In this document: piece after piece, positions 32,803 to 43,618 of the stretch
Layout: each line of letters begins with the position of its first letter
How positions within the stretch are numbered: the first letter of the stretch is position 1
Source: Craterostigma plantagineum
Taxonomy: Eukaryota; Streptophyta; Magnoliopsida; Lamiales; Linderniaceae
NCBI GenBank assembly: GCA_027422505.1
Contig: JAPQWV010000017.1
Span: 14,447,501 to 14,511,500 of the forward strand
DNA: 64,000 nucleotides
Direction of reading: 5' to 3'
Translations under genes and position numbers: made by a program
The notes under the pieces: generated by a model
What the model saw: the letters and a program-made list of their open reading frames with translations, nothing else
What the model was told of the DNA's origin: nothing
Database searches by the model: none

Positions 32803-35800
32803 ATATGTTCTTTGAGTCGCTCTCATGCAATCTTCACCATCACCATGGAGCAAATTCGTAGGCTGAATTCGAACGATTGTATTAGCGAAGAATAACTATG
32901 CAGTAAGCTGCATTTGGTCGATCTCGCTAGGTCTGAAAGGGCCAAGAGGACGGGCTCTCATGGTCTGCGTTTTAAGGAAGGTTAGCATATTATCTTATAT
33001 ATACGTCTAGTTTTTAGATAGACTCATCTCTTCTTAGTTTTGTGTACTCTGTTTTGCTTGACTGCAATGGTTCTTACAAGTATAGGAGTTCATATTAACA
33101 ACGGCCTACTTGCGCTTGGTAATGTCATAAGTGCGCTCGGTGATGAGAAAAAGTGTAGAGAAGGCATTCATGTTCCATATCGGGACAGTAAACTCACCCC
33201 GCCTGCTTCAGGTCAAATTTTCGTATGTTTTGCAAACTTTATTACAGCATCATACTTAAGATTATCCTATTGACGAGTTTTGAGATAACCTTTAATGGCA
33301 GGATTCTCTCGGTGGAAACAACAAAACTATAATGATAGGTAATAATTTGTTAGAATCTTTTTCTTTTGCTTATTATGCTTGACTTTCTTTGTTTTATTTC
33401 AAGAAATTCGACTTCGACGTACATAGCGAGTTGTTTATTTTTCAGCGTGCATCAGTCCAGCGGATATAAACGCCGAAGAAACTCTAAACACGCTCAATTA
33501 TGCTAATCGCGCTAGAAATATTCGGAACAAGCCAGTTGAGAGTTTCAAGATTTGTTAGTTTCTTTCTTTCTTTTTTTAGAAAAAAAACAACTAAAAAACT
33601 ACTCGAAACTGTACTGATTAACAGAGATCCTCTGTCGAGCGAAATGGTAAAGATGCATCAACAGCTTGAATCTTCAAGCCACTATGCGCTCGCAGTGGAG
33701 GACTTTCCTTCGATGAAATACAGGCAAGAACATCAATTTTTTTCCTCACAATAATTAGTAAAAAAAATCGATGAAACCTTTCTCTGAATATGTATTTACT
33801 GTGTAGAGCATGAAGTATCGAATCGCTTGGCTAGAATCTAGAGGTGGCAAAATTCTCACGGTGAACCATCCCGGTCGGGACCCGAGGCTATTGGAACGGG
33901 GAATCCCCGGTCAAAATGGGGATGGGGAGTTGATGGTGATTCCCCATCAGTGAAAGAGTGGGGATGGGATGGTGATGGTAATCATGTTTGCCACCCATCC
34001 CTATCCCCGAACCCGGGCCCGTTTGAGTCAAGTGGTGATTCACCATTCCCCGAATAGATTTATTACTAAATAATATTAAAAACTAATTTGAATCAAGATT
34101 TTTTGATAGTTAATCCTTTTATATTCAAGATCGTAATTAGAAAAAAAGTTTCAACTCTCAATATATATTTTTCACAATACACGCATATTTCAATGACATA
34201 TTATATCAATTTTTATACCTTCAATATCATATTTTACATATTAATTTGTCTATATTACTTATTATGTTTTTGTTGCAAAAAATATTAATTTATTGGATAT
34301 ACATGCATGTGGGGAACCCAAATCCCCCACGGGGAACCTGATCCCCGAACGGTGATTATCCATCCTCGAAACAATTCATTTCAGACGGTGAATTAGCGGG
34401 GATGGTATTAAGAATGGGAATTTGGTATGGGGACGGTATGTCCATTTTCAGCCCCGAACCCGCCCATTGCCACCCCTACTAGAATCTAATAACGAGGAGC
34501 TGTGCCGCAAACTTAATACGCCGCGTAACAGAGGCAATTTTTCCGAACTCAACGAAGCCAACATTAAAGTACACAATTTCTTGCCATGCATGCATTCAAC
34601 TCGAATATCTGTTGAAGTCATCGTCTTATAAGAATTAAAAGCCATTTTCTTTTTCAGGTCATCGGAAACGGTGTAAACTGAAGGTCTATAGAGAGGACTG
34701 CAGAGTATAGAGTCGTGTGATTATCAAATGAGCGATAGCAGTATGTTCTCTTATTTTTTTGTTTGGATACTCTAAAAATCTTTATGAGGAAGTTTCTTCA
34801 GGTTAGTTTATTACATGTCTGAAGGTGAAAATGGGGACACTGATGAAGACACGGCTAAAGAATTGGAGCACACGTACTTTCAGAATAGCATGGATAAGGA
34901 ATTGAGTGAACTCAAAAGACAGCTGGAGATGAAAGAGGTAATCAATCGATGACTTCGGTGACTTATTTGTTTGATTTTGTTCGATGTCTGACCGAAGGCT
35001 ACTCTATTTTTCAGACGGAGACTACAAGAAAGGACGTCTCTCTGTAATAGGCGATGATGGTGGGGACGGGCCCAAGAGCCATCTTCGCAGAGGATTGATT
35101 TCCTAGATTAAGAGATGACACTCTCTATGCAAGGTAATCTATTCAAATTTCTTTTTTTTTCGTGATGACAATAATTGCTAGCAGCCTGAAGGGTGAAGAT
35201 TGTTTCCTCTTCTTTATCAGTTCCAGTTGGTCTTTAGTCTATCAATGAAAGCAATGGGGTATCAAACTCAATCCTACATCAGATAGATAAAACAATTATC
35301 ACTTGCATATATTTATGATTTTTGGGTTCTCTCTTTCTTAATGTATAAGAGGAAGCCTTCACCTACATTTTTCTGTTTGTTCGTTGCATTATTTGTTTCT
35401 ATATCTTTGTCAGATCTCATGTTATAATAACTATGGCAGCTTAAAAAAGCATTTGAGACGAGTGAAGGTGGTGATTACTCATTGAGGAACTATCGCGCCG
35501 AAAATACCAAATTTGTGGCTTCACATCTCAGGCTACAAGAGAGCCAAGGTGAGAATCTTATTAGAGTTTTCACTATGGCTTACAATTTAAGTTAACTAAG
35601 CGTTGGAAATTTTGTTTAGCAGCCACTTGAGGAGCCTTGAGAAAAAATCAGTACATGTGACTAATATGTCATATCTCGCAGCATCTTGCAGGGCTTAAAC
35701 CTTTAAGGGGTTCTCACTTTTTGCATGGTCAGAGTGTTAAGTGAAAGAGCTTGCAGAGCTTGAATCCGTGGGTAGCAAGAAAATAAAGGAGGCACCCTCA

Positions 35801-36300
35801 TCTTTTCGTATTGTTCTTACTTTTTAATATTTAATGGATTACAGAGAAGATAGGTAAAGGGCTAATTATCATAATCGTCATTGAAGATGTTGACTCATTT
35901 TTCTTCATGGTTTTCTGAAAGGCAGCATGCACGTGAACCAGAGGAAGCCTTGCAAGGCTCAAGGAAGCAGATGAAGTACATATAAGAGTTCCACAGGTGC
36001 AAGACACAAACAGCAGAGAACACACGATGGGAGTTGAAATTTATTATGTTTTATGTATGTAAATGAAATCCTCTCTTTGCGGGATTTATTGGTCATCGAT
36101 TGTTTTACATAAGTAGTCACCTCACACACGTCTGCTCCATTTTTGTTTCTAATCAAGTTTATTACTCTTTTTAGGTTAAGCTCATTGACATTTGATCAGG
36201 TGAGATTTTATCTAATTTTTTTTTTGTGCATGATGTGAATAAGGAAGTCGAGGATAACTTTCTACAAAGTTTCTTTGCGAGGGAACATGAAGAACAAGAA
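32803..36300 (+). pseudogene. Kinesin-4 (FRA1/KIN-4-like) fragment B: motor C-half and stalk
   Basis: Exon 32803-32980 holds switch I (S-R-S-H-A-I-F-T-I) and switch II (D-L-A-R-S-E, with Arg for the usual Gly), and a TAA inside I-S-E-E-*-L-C. Exon 33086-33211 encodes [13 protein letters not shown]; an extra C in L-T-R-L-L-Q shifts the frame. Exon 33302-33338 is D-S-L-G-G-N-N-K-T-I-M-I. Exon from about 33447 is [13 protein letters not shown] and N-Y-A-N-R-A-R-N-I. Next come N-R-D-P-L-S-S-E-M and the stalk, interrupted by the hAT at 33839-34478. Further stalk exons lie at about 34700 (Y-Q-M-S-D-S), 34810-34935 ([15 protein letters not shown]) and 35440. The first half of the motor, including the P-loop, is absent. 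Confidence 0.9.
33839..34478. mobile_element. Non-autonomous hAT element, 640 bp
   Basis: Ends are TAGAGGTGGCAA and, inverted, TAGGGGTGGCAA. CTAGAATC is duplicated at 33831-33838 and 34479-34486. The uninterrupted site is visible in the duplicated kinesin block (GGCTAGAGTCTAATAACG at 30970-30987). The ends are GC-rich (CCCGGTCGGGACCC, CCCCGAACCCG) and the centre is AT-rich. No transposase frame is present; the family resembles the 4.2-kb hAT at 16988 in its ends only. Confidence 0.93.
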
Positions 36301-37352
36301 GGTAGGCAGGCTCAAGCATGTACATCGAGTCATAGGGATGTGAGCAAGCCATTTTGCCCTAGAGCTTGATTTGTTTTAAAGTTTGTGATTCGACTGATAC
36401 TAGGCGTTTTATGTCTGTCTCAAAATTTTCTCTTTTTTTTTGTTGTTGCCTTAATCATATGCGTTCAGTTAAATACGTGTATAACAAGTGGTATGGTATG
36501 ATGTTAGCATGACTGACGGATCTATTAGACGTGAAAAAGCTTTCATTCTTCGCGGTACAATTTTTGCTGGTTGCCAAAATATTCTTTCTGAAATTATATC
36601 TTTATATATGTTGCGGGGCAGTCTTAAAGTGCTACCAATGTATAATACAACAATAATCGTTCGTTGGAGTAGTATAGTTGAGTTTAAGATTAAAGGTTTA
36701 TGGTTAGGGCAATATACATCCCACTATTACCATTTGCAGGGGATATATACTCTAAGCAGTTATACAGCATTATCTTACTTTTAGTAGTACAAATAGATAA
36801 TAAAACGATGAGCCCCTCAGGTAGTTTTATAATATTTTTATCCACAACAGTCTTACAAAATATAATACAAAGCATATAAACACGTTTGTATATTTTTTTA
36901 ATATAATACATATCACAACGTTACATTCAAACATGATAGTATTATTAACATCATAAATGTTATTCTTTAGAAATTTAAGAAAACTTAAATATGTGTCGGC
37001 AAAACTGATGAGCTAATATTGCAACACTATTTTCAATCTCAATGTTGTACAACTGTGCCACCAATAGAAAAATATATTATATAAGGACACTATCAAGAGT
37101 CTTACTATATATTATAACAAGCAATTAGCGATGCAGTCTTGAAATAATTTTATTAACAACAATTATACAACATGAAATCAATTAAGCAGTCTTACAAAGT
37201 TGACGGTAGTCATATAATAATCAATCACAAAAATCCGAACAACCTTACAAAGTTGACGCATAACATTCCGACAATTAGTAGTCGTATAATTACATATGGT
37301 TCGTCCATTTGCACAGGGTATCGTGTAGTATTGGTCATTTGTTCCATGTCAA
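36301..37352. other. Unassigned AT-rich interval, probably part of a decayed DNA transposon
   Basis: A 98-codon open frame (36488-36784) matches no family I know. Phrases such as CAGTCTTACAAA recur at 36851, 37102 and 37189. The Ulp1-type remnant follows. Confidence 0.3.
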
Positions 37353-37780
37353 GAGGATCTTATAGTTATTCCAGTGAATAATAATGAATGTCACTGGATA
37401 CTATGCATTGTTGATTATAGAAAACAATCAATAATAGTGCACGAGTCTGAAACTTCGGTTGATCGGGATATGAGATTCTTTGAAAGGGCATTTCAAAAAA
37501 CACAGCTTATGATACCATATATTCTTCGAGATTTGGGCATGACATACTCGATAATTAACTTCACTGTTTATGGATGAGCTCCCCATCAGACGAGAAGGTA
37601 ATACAAAATCCTTAATGTATTTTTTTTACAACTACTATATCGTTTCATTTCTTTTGACTGTACAAATCAGCGGATAATGTGGTGTGTACATGTTGCAATC
37701 GGCTCTTTCATTGATGTATGCAGACGATGATGTGCACGATGTTATGCCAGAAGATTCAGTAGTTTGGTTCCTCACCTTAT
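37353..37780 (+). pseudogene. Ulp1/C48-type protease remnant, likely transposon-borne
   Basis: The frame E-D-L-I-V-I-P-V-N-N-N-E-C-H-W-I-L-C-I-V-D-Y matches the start of the C48 (Ulp1/SENP, SUMO-type protease) catalytic region. The catalytic His is codon 37392-37394. At +17 residues, where the catalytic Asp is expected (Y-x-D-S), this copy has Glu (V-H-E-S). After P-H-Q-T-R a GT..AG gap (about 37600-37668) leads to C-G-V-Y-M-L-Q-S-A-L, with the catalytic Cys codon at 37678-37680 directly preceded by an in-frame TAA. Plant C48 domains are often carried by MULE or CACTA transposons. No transposase is recognisable here, so the host element is inferred. Confidence 0.65.
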
Positions 37781-38028
37781 TAATATTCTGCAACAAATGG
37801 TCGTAGATTTTCGAACCAATAATATAAGTATGTCATTGCCTTTCTAGATATTTTATTTTATGGAAGATTAAAAAAATTTGCTTTGATTATTGCGTCCCTT
37901 AAGAAAATGCAACATAATTAATCGCTGATAGGCTAACAACTACAGTGTATTGCGATACAAAATATCTCAGAATATATAGTGCGAAGGTTTAAGACAGTGC
38001 CACGTCTTTGTGACGGAAAGAATGACGT

Positions 38029-38337
38029 TTAAGTTTGTATGACTCGCATACACTTGCTTATCCTTAAGACATGATTCACAAACAACCTTACGAAACTCCT
38101 TAAGATTGGGATTCCTCTGATCGCTTCATGTCTGATCAGCTGCTCCATTGTTCTGTAGTTTACGTGGCCCAGTTTGTTGTGCCAAAGAACGACATCATCC
38201 TCGGCCTTCGAGAGTTGGCACACGTCTTTGGACCCGGTTTTGTCACCAGCGAGATAGCAATTGTCGCTAGACCTTTTCCCTGCCATGACACAAACATTTT
38301 TGCTGTTAAAAACACTAAAACTTTGTAAAACATACAA
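38029..38337 (-). pseudogene. copia GAG-pre-integrase fragment
   Basis: On the minus strand the frame reads D-D-V-V-L-W-H-N-K-L-G-H-V-N-Y-R-T-M-E-Q-L, the zinc-binding domain before a Ty1/copia integrase, preceded by G-K-R-S-S-D-N-C-Y. The downstream C-x2-C is not clear and no integrase core follows, so this is an isolated fragment. Confidence 0.8.
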
Positions 38338-40077
38338 TGCACATTTATCAACTGCACTACTTAGACATTATAAGACAGTAAGACTACACGGCTGAGAGAC
38401 TGTAGAATATGATTTTTATTTATTATTTTTATAGAAAAGCTATGGATAGTCCTGCGGTGATTTTATATTACACAATAAAAAGATTGATCCGTGTGACAAA
38501 ACTTGGCTAATGAAAGCATTTTGGTATTGGACTCAGATAGAATGTGGGATGAAGAAAGAAGATGAACTTGAAGATGATGCACCAGTCAACATTGTTTACC
38601 ATGAAGTCTACAACAATTAGGTGAGAGATTGCTTAACTAAAGGTATGTAATAAGAACATAATGCACTACTGTTGTATACTGTTATAATGCACTGCTACGT
38701 CGTTCCACGACTGTTTCAATAATAGTCGTGCAATAGTTTTCGTACAGTCGTGCAGTTTCTTGCGGGTGTAAAGAGTATGAAGTCTACGACAATTAGGTCA
38801 GAGATTGCTTAACTAACAGTATGTAATAAGAACATAATGCACTACTGATGTATACTGTTGTGATGCACTACTGCATCGTTCTTACGCATGTTTCCTAAAT
38901 TACATGATTATTTCAATAACAGTTGCGCAATAGTTTTCGTACAGTCGTGCAGTTTCTTGCGGGTGTAAAGAGCATGTATTGGAACATTTATTCTGTTCTT
39001 TGTTTGAAGTTCTACATAATTATGTTTCTAATTTCATTATAAATATTTAACATAATTGTTAATACAAAATATCAGATACTATGACAATTGAAATATTTTA
39101 CATAACATTTTCCAATTTTTGTACGTGAAGTACATATTCTGCGAAATGGATTTGTATTATTTGTTCGTCATGACAAAATCCACAGGATCTTACCATCGCA
39201 AGTTGATGAATTTAGGAAGTATCTAAAAGCTTCTATGTTTTTTCAGTATTGGCATTGACCTCCTCAAAATGGGGATTAGTAAACTTCTACTTTTGTTTTC
39301 TTTTTATGCTATATGACTGAAACATTCCTGAACAAGTATTTGAACTACCTCGATTCGCCAAAAATATCAAACTTTGCACTACTGACAGAGATTTAAATAT
39401 TTTAATATGTAAACGCTAACTTGATGACTAAAAACAATTATGAATGATTCATAAATGAACATATATATATATATAATTGAGATTAAATTTTTTACATTAT
39501 TCCCCGCATAAATGAAAATTGTTTGCTTATTAGGTAAGACAAGCACTAATAATAAATGATAGAATAGTATACACTACCGATGAAGACTTACACGATTCTT
39601 ACAAACTTATTGAGCGACTTCGATTCATTAGAAACATCTATTTTCACAGTATTGATGAAGTATTTTCTACGAGTGCAATTTAGGTTGACTTTCTCAAGGT
39701 TCTAATGTTGCACTACCGATCATCATAGCATGTTGCCAGCTTATTCTTTCCATCAATATTCGTATTGAAAGAATGAACCACTATTGAATATTGCAAGGCG
39801 CTTATTGAAAACATAATCAATATTAACATATGAAATTAATCGATATACCGAATACATTAGCTTTTGTACGATTGTTTGTTGTTCATTATTTCAATTCTGA
39901 TAGTCGTATTACATTTTCAAGTAATTTGCTAAATTTGGAACATCATAACTAGATGTAAAAATAAAATGACATATAATAATGATTCATAATTTTTTTTTAT
40001 CTATTTTGTTATAACAAAAGATCAAAGTTTATAAACTACTACATTAAATACTAATAAAACGACATAACAGTTGTCGT
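38338..40077. other. AT-rich interval with subterminal-type repeats
   Basis: It holds a tandem duplication (38601-38970) and recurrences of TGCACTACTG or close variants at about 38669, 38840, 38864, 39376 and 39710. Dispersed short motifs of this kind are typical of the subterminal regions of CACTA-like elements. No terminal CACTA inverted repeat was found. No gene is recognised. Confidence 0.4.
38601..38970. repeat. Tandem duplication, units of 176 and 194 bp
   Basis: Units start ATGAAGTCTACAACAATTAG (38601) and ATGAAGTCTACGACAATTAG (38777) and end GGGTGTAAAGAG. The second has a short insertion containing CTTACGCATGTTTCC. Confidence 0.88.
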
Positions 40078-40493
40078 GGGACTCGGACGGGTCTAGACTC
40101 GAACCCGCCAAAACCCGACTAGGTTCGGGGGAGGTCCGGAATTTGACAACCCCGGCCCACACCGAGACCCGCCCCTTATAATTTTTATATAAATATTATA
40201 TATATTTATATAACTATATAGAAACATATATTTAATAAATAATAATTATATAGAATTATTTCTAAAATAACTTCTAAAATATAGTGGACTCGAAAGAATA
40301 TCTAATTGATATTGTAATATAAATATAATTTTGTAAAAGAAGATTGAGCAACGGGGATCGCCGACGGATACGGGAACAAATTTTTTTCCGATTTAGTTGG
40401 CGGGGACGGGAACGGAGATTCTCCGTCGATGCGAGGAGGCGGACGGGGAACTAATCTCCGCCCCGCCCCTCCCCGTTGGCATGTCCTTCTTGA
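40078..40493. mobile_element. hAT-like remnant with GC-rich ends, boundaries uncertain
   Basis: GC-rich flanks (GACTCGGACGGGTC..GACCCGCCCC and GGCGGGGACGGGAACGG..CCGCCCCGCCCC) surround an AT-rich centre, the same layout as 33839-34478. I could not define terminal inverted repeats or a target duplication. Confidence 0.4.
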
Positions 40494-40622
40494 AGATGTT
40501 CTCTCCAGTTGAGTGAGAATTGATAATAAGAATAATAATTATTATTATAATTTACAAATAAAAGTCCATGATAACGAAGCCTTTTGCTTTTTCCTTTATT
40601 TCAAAATTTAAGCAGTAGCACA

Positions 40623-41279
40623 TAGGGGTGGTTCGGTACGGTATACCGTACCAAAACTGTGATACCGTATACCGTACCGAAATTTCGGTATCCAAAAAAA
40701 TCATACCAATACCATACCAAAATTTCGGTATAACTTAAATTTCGATACGGTATCTTACCGAAATTTCGGTATGGTATCGGTATCATACCTTCTATACCAT
40801 TCATACTGAGGGTTTTTTACCATGCATGTCTCGTGACTCGTTAATTCGTTGTTTTGGAATTTTTATTCAATTCAAACTCCTTAGGCCCCAATAAGCTAAA
40901 TTATTAATACCAAAAATGTTTCAAAATAAAAAGATGTTTTAACCTTAAATAATTTACATATTTTAGCTAGTCTCCTTAATAAGACAAAAACATTTACATA
41001 ACCACAAAATACAACTTTATATACAGATTAATTAGAACGAAGCGGCTATATTTAAAAATTAGTGATTAACAAAAAGTAATTGCATTGCATCTTCACGCTT
41101 TCAAAAATCATGAAAAAACATTAAAAAGGCAAAAATTAAATGTTACTTGAGTTACATGAGTAAAATATGATGGGCCTAATATTAGAAAGTTGTGTATAAG
41201 TTAATAATTTATGGGCTAATAAGTTTATGAAGATCCTTAATTTTTCATTTTATATTTTTCTATAATATATGTAGATGTG

Positions 41280-41310
<31 letters not shown>

Positions 41311-41499
41311 TTAAAAATTTTAGAATTTCGGTATTCGGTATAATCGGTATACCTAATTTTAAAAACTTGCATACCATTACTTCGGTACGGTATCATACCT
41401 TACCAAAAACTTCGGTATACCAAAATTTTCGATATTTTCGATACGATTCGATACGATAAGGACGGTATTTCGATATTTCGATATTTTTCCCCAGCCCTA
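40623..41499. mobile_element. Non-autonomous hAT-like element, 877 bp
   Basis: Ends are TAGGGGTGG and, inverted, TAGGGCTGG. GTAGCACA is duplicated exactly at 40615-40622 and 41500-41507. The ends are filled with GGTATACC and GAAATTTCGGTA palindromes, including the perfect 18-mer GGTACGGTATACCGTACC at 40635-40652. The interior is AT-rich with a (TA)n run at about 41280-41303. No transposase. Confidence 0.9.
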
Positions 41500-43618
41500 G
41501 TAGCACATCACGTTTTGGCCGCCATAAATTGCGAGCTTTAACTTAAATATCACCTATAATTGCAGCTTCTTCTCCTCTGCTTTTGAGCACAAAAGCTAGG
41601 GCTCGCCTCACATTTTGGGCTTAAAGATTCTCCTTTTATCCCCCTTCGCAATCCAGTCTCAACCGATGAATTAATCGCATCCACTAATTTACGTCATCAG
41701 TTTTATTTAGCTCTACTCCCCTTCTCGGAGTAACAATCGGCGTTCCATTTTGCGCAAGACTGTGATATGATCAATTAGCAACGGCGGCGCCGTTCACCGT
41801 CGGAAATGGGTTGCGTTTTTGGCAAAGAAGTCGCGTCACTCTCCGAAGCTTCTAGCAACAACACCGTAGGGGTAAGAGAGAGATATCTTCAGTTGGGATC
41901 AAAGAGGAGAGAGAGGTTAGTAGTCGTTCATTCAGTGGCCAAAGAAGAAGTCGCCGAAGCCCATGGAACAATCCAAGTATCTGCCCAGCAAAAATTCCCC
42001 CAAAAGCGAAGGTTTAAGCCAAATCCCAGGTCAGGCAATCCGCGTAATAGCATCCACGGCGGGCAATTAGCCGCCGGTTGGCCTTATTGGCTCGTGGAAG
42101 TCGCCGGAGATGCCATCCATGGGCTGACGCCTCGCCGTGCTGATACCTTTGAGAAGCTCGACAAGGTGAGCCCTGCCCTTTTTTTCTTCATTAAAAAAAC
42201 AAAAACTTCAGTTTCGTCGACCAAAATTGTCAGATTGAATGTGGTTGTTTTTTCCCTATAATAGATAGGACAGGGGACTTACAGCAACGTGTACAAAGCA
42301 AGGGATACGCTGACGGGGGAAATCGTGGCTTTGAAGAAGGTTAGATTCGACAACATGGAGGCTGAGAGCGTGAAGTTCATGGCCCGAGAGATTCTCATCT
42401 TGAGGCACTTGGACCATCCCAACGTAATCAAGTTGCAAGGGATTGCAATGTCTAGGATGACATGTAGCTTATACCTCGTGTTCGACTACATGGATCATGA
42501 CTTGGCCGGCCTCGTTTCAAGCCCGGGAATCGAATTCACAGAATCACAGGTCGTGAATTGTTGAGTTGATGCATTTATATATCTTACGTGCATCATGATC
42601 TGTTCGATGCCATGCCCTTCTCCTATCATATCGATACTGTAATTTAGCGGGTTGACATTATAAGGACATCATATTTATGATGTGGCACTAACCATAACTT
42701 AAAAAATCAAGCAACTTAGGAACATTACACGCCGGAACCCTGAATTTTGCTTAAAAGTTTAGGGTTCCCGCGTAGGGTTCTAGAGAATTCAGTGGACGAC
42801 ATTATATTTCAAGGGTAGCAAATTCGAGACAAAATTTGGGGTTCCGGCGAATAATGTCACGAATTTGTGTAATTTTGAAAGTTATTATCCATATATTACC
42901 TGTCCGTATAGTGCCACCCTCCCTATGTTACAGCACTGAAAGAAAAAATTTATCTCTCGTATAATAAATGCAGGTAAAGTGCTACGTCCATCAGCTCTTG
43001 TCGGGGCTCGAACACTGCCACGAGAGGCGCGTGCTCCACCGCGACATCAAGGGATCGAACCTCCTAATCAACGACAAAGGGGTACTCAAGATAGCGGATT
43101 TCGGCCTCGCCTCCTTCTTCGACCCGAACCGACCCGACTAGTCGGTTCGTCACCCTATGGTACAGAGCCCCCGAGCTTCTCCTCGGGTCCACGGATTACG
43201 GTGTTGGCATAGACCTTTGGAGCGTCGGCTGCATATTGGCCGAGCTGTTCGAGCGAAGGCCAATCATGACGGGTCGAACCGAGGTCGAGCAGCTCCACAA
43301 GATCTTCAAGCTCTGCGGTTCGCCCGACGACGTGTATTGGAACAAGTTGAACCTTCCCCACGCCACCCTTTTTCGGCCCCAGCAAACTTACGAGAGATGC
43401 GTATCGGAGAGGTTCAAGGACCTTCCGGAATCTTCTCTGCCTCTAATCGAAACACTTCTCGCCATCGACCCGAGCGAGTGACTGACCGCTTCGGATGGAT
43501 TGGCTAGTCGAGTAAAAAAAAAATTCAAAATCACATGCTTTTTTTTTGGTAAAGAATATTGTTCATTTACCACAGAACCATCCAAGTTGTTACATCTGCA
43601 TACCACTAATACAACCAA

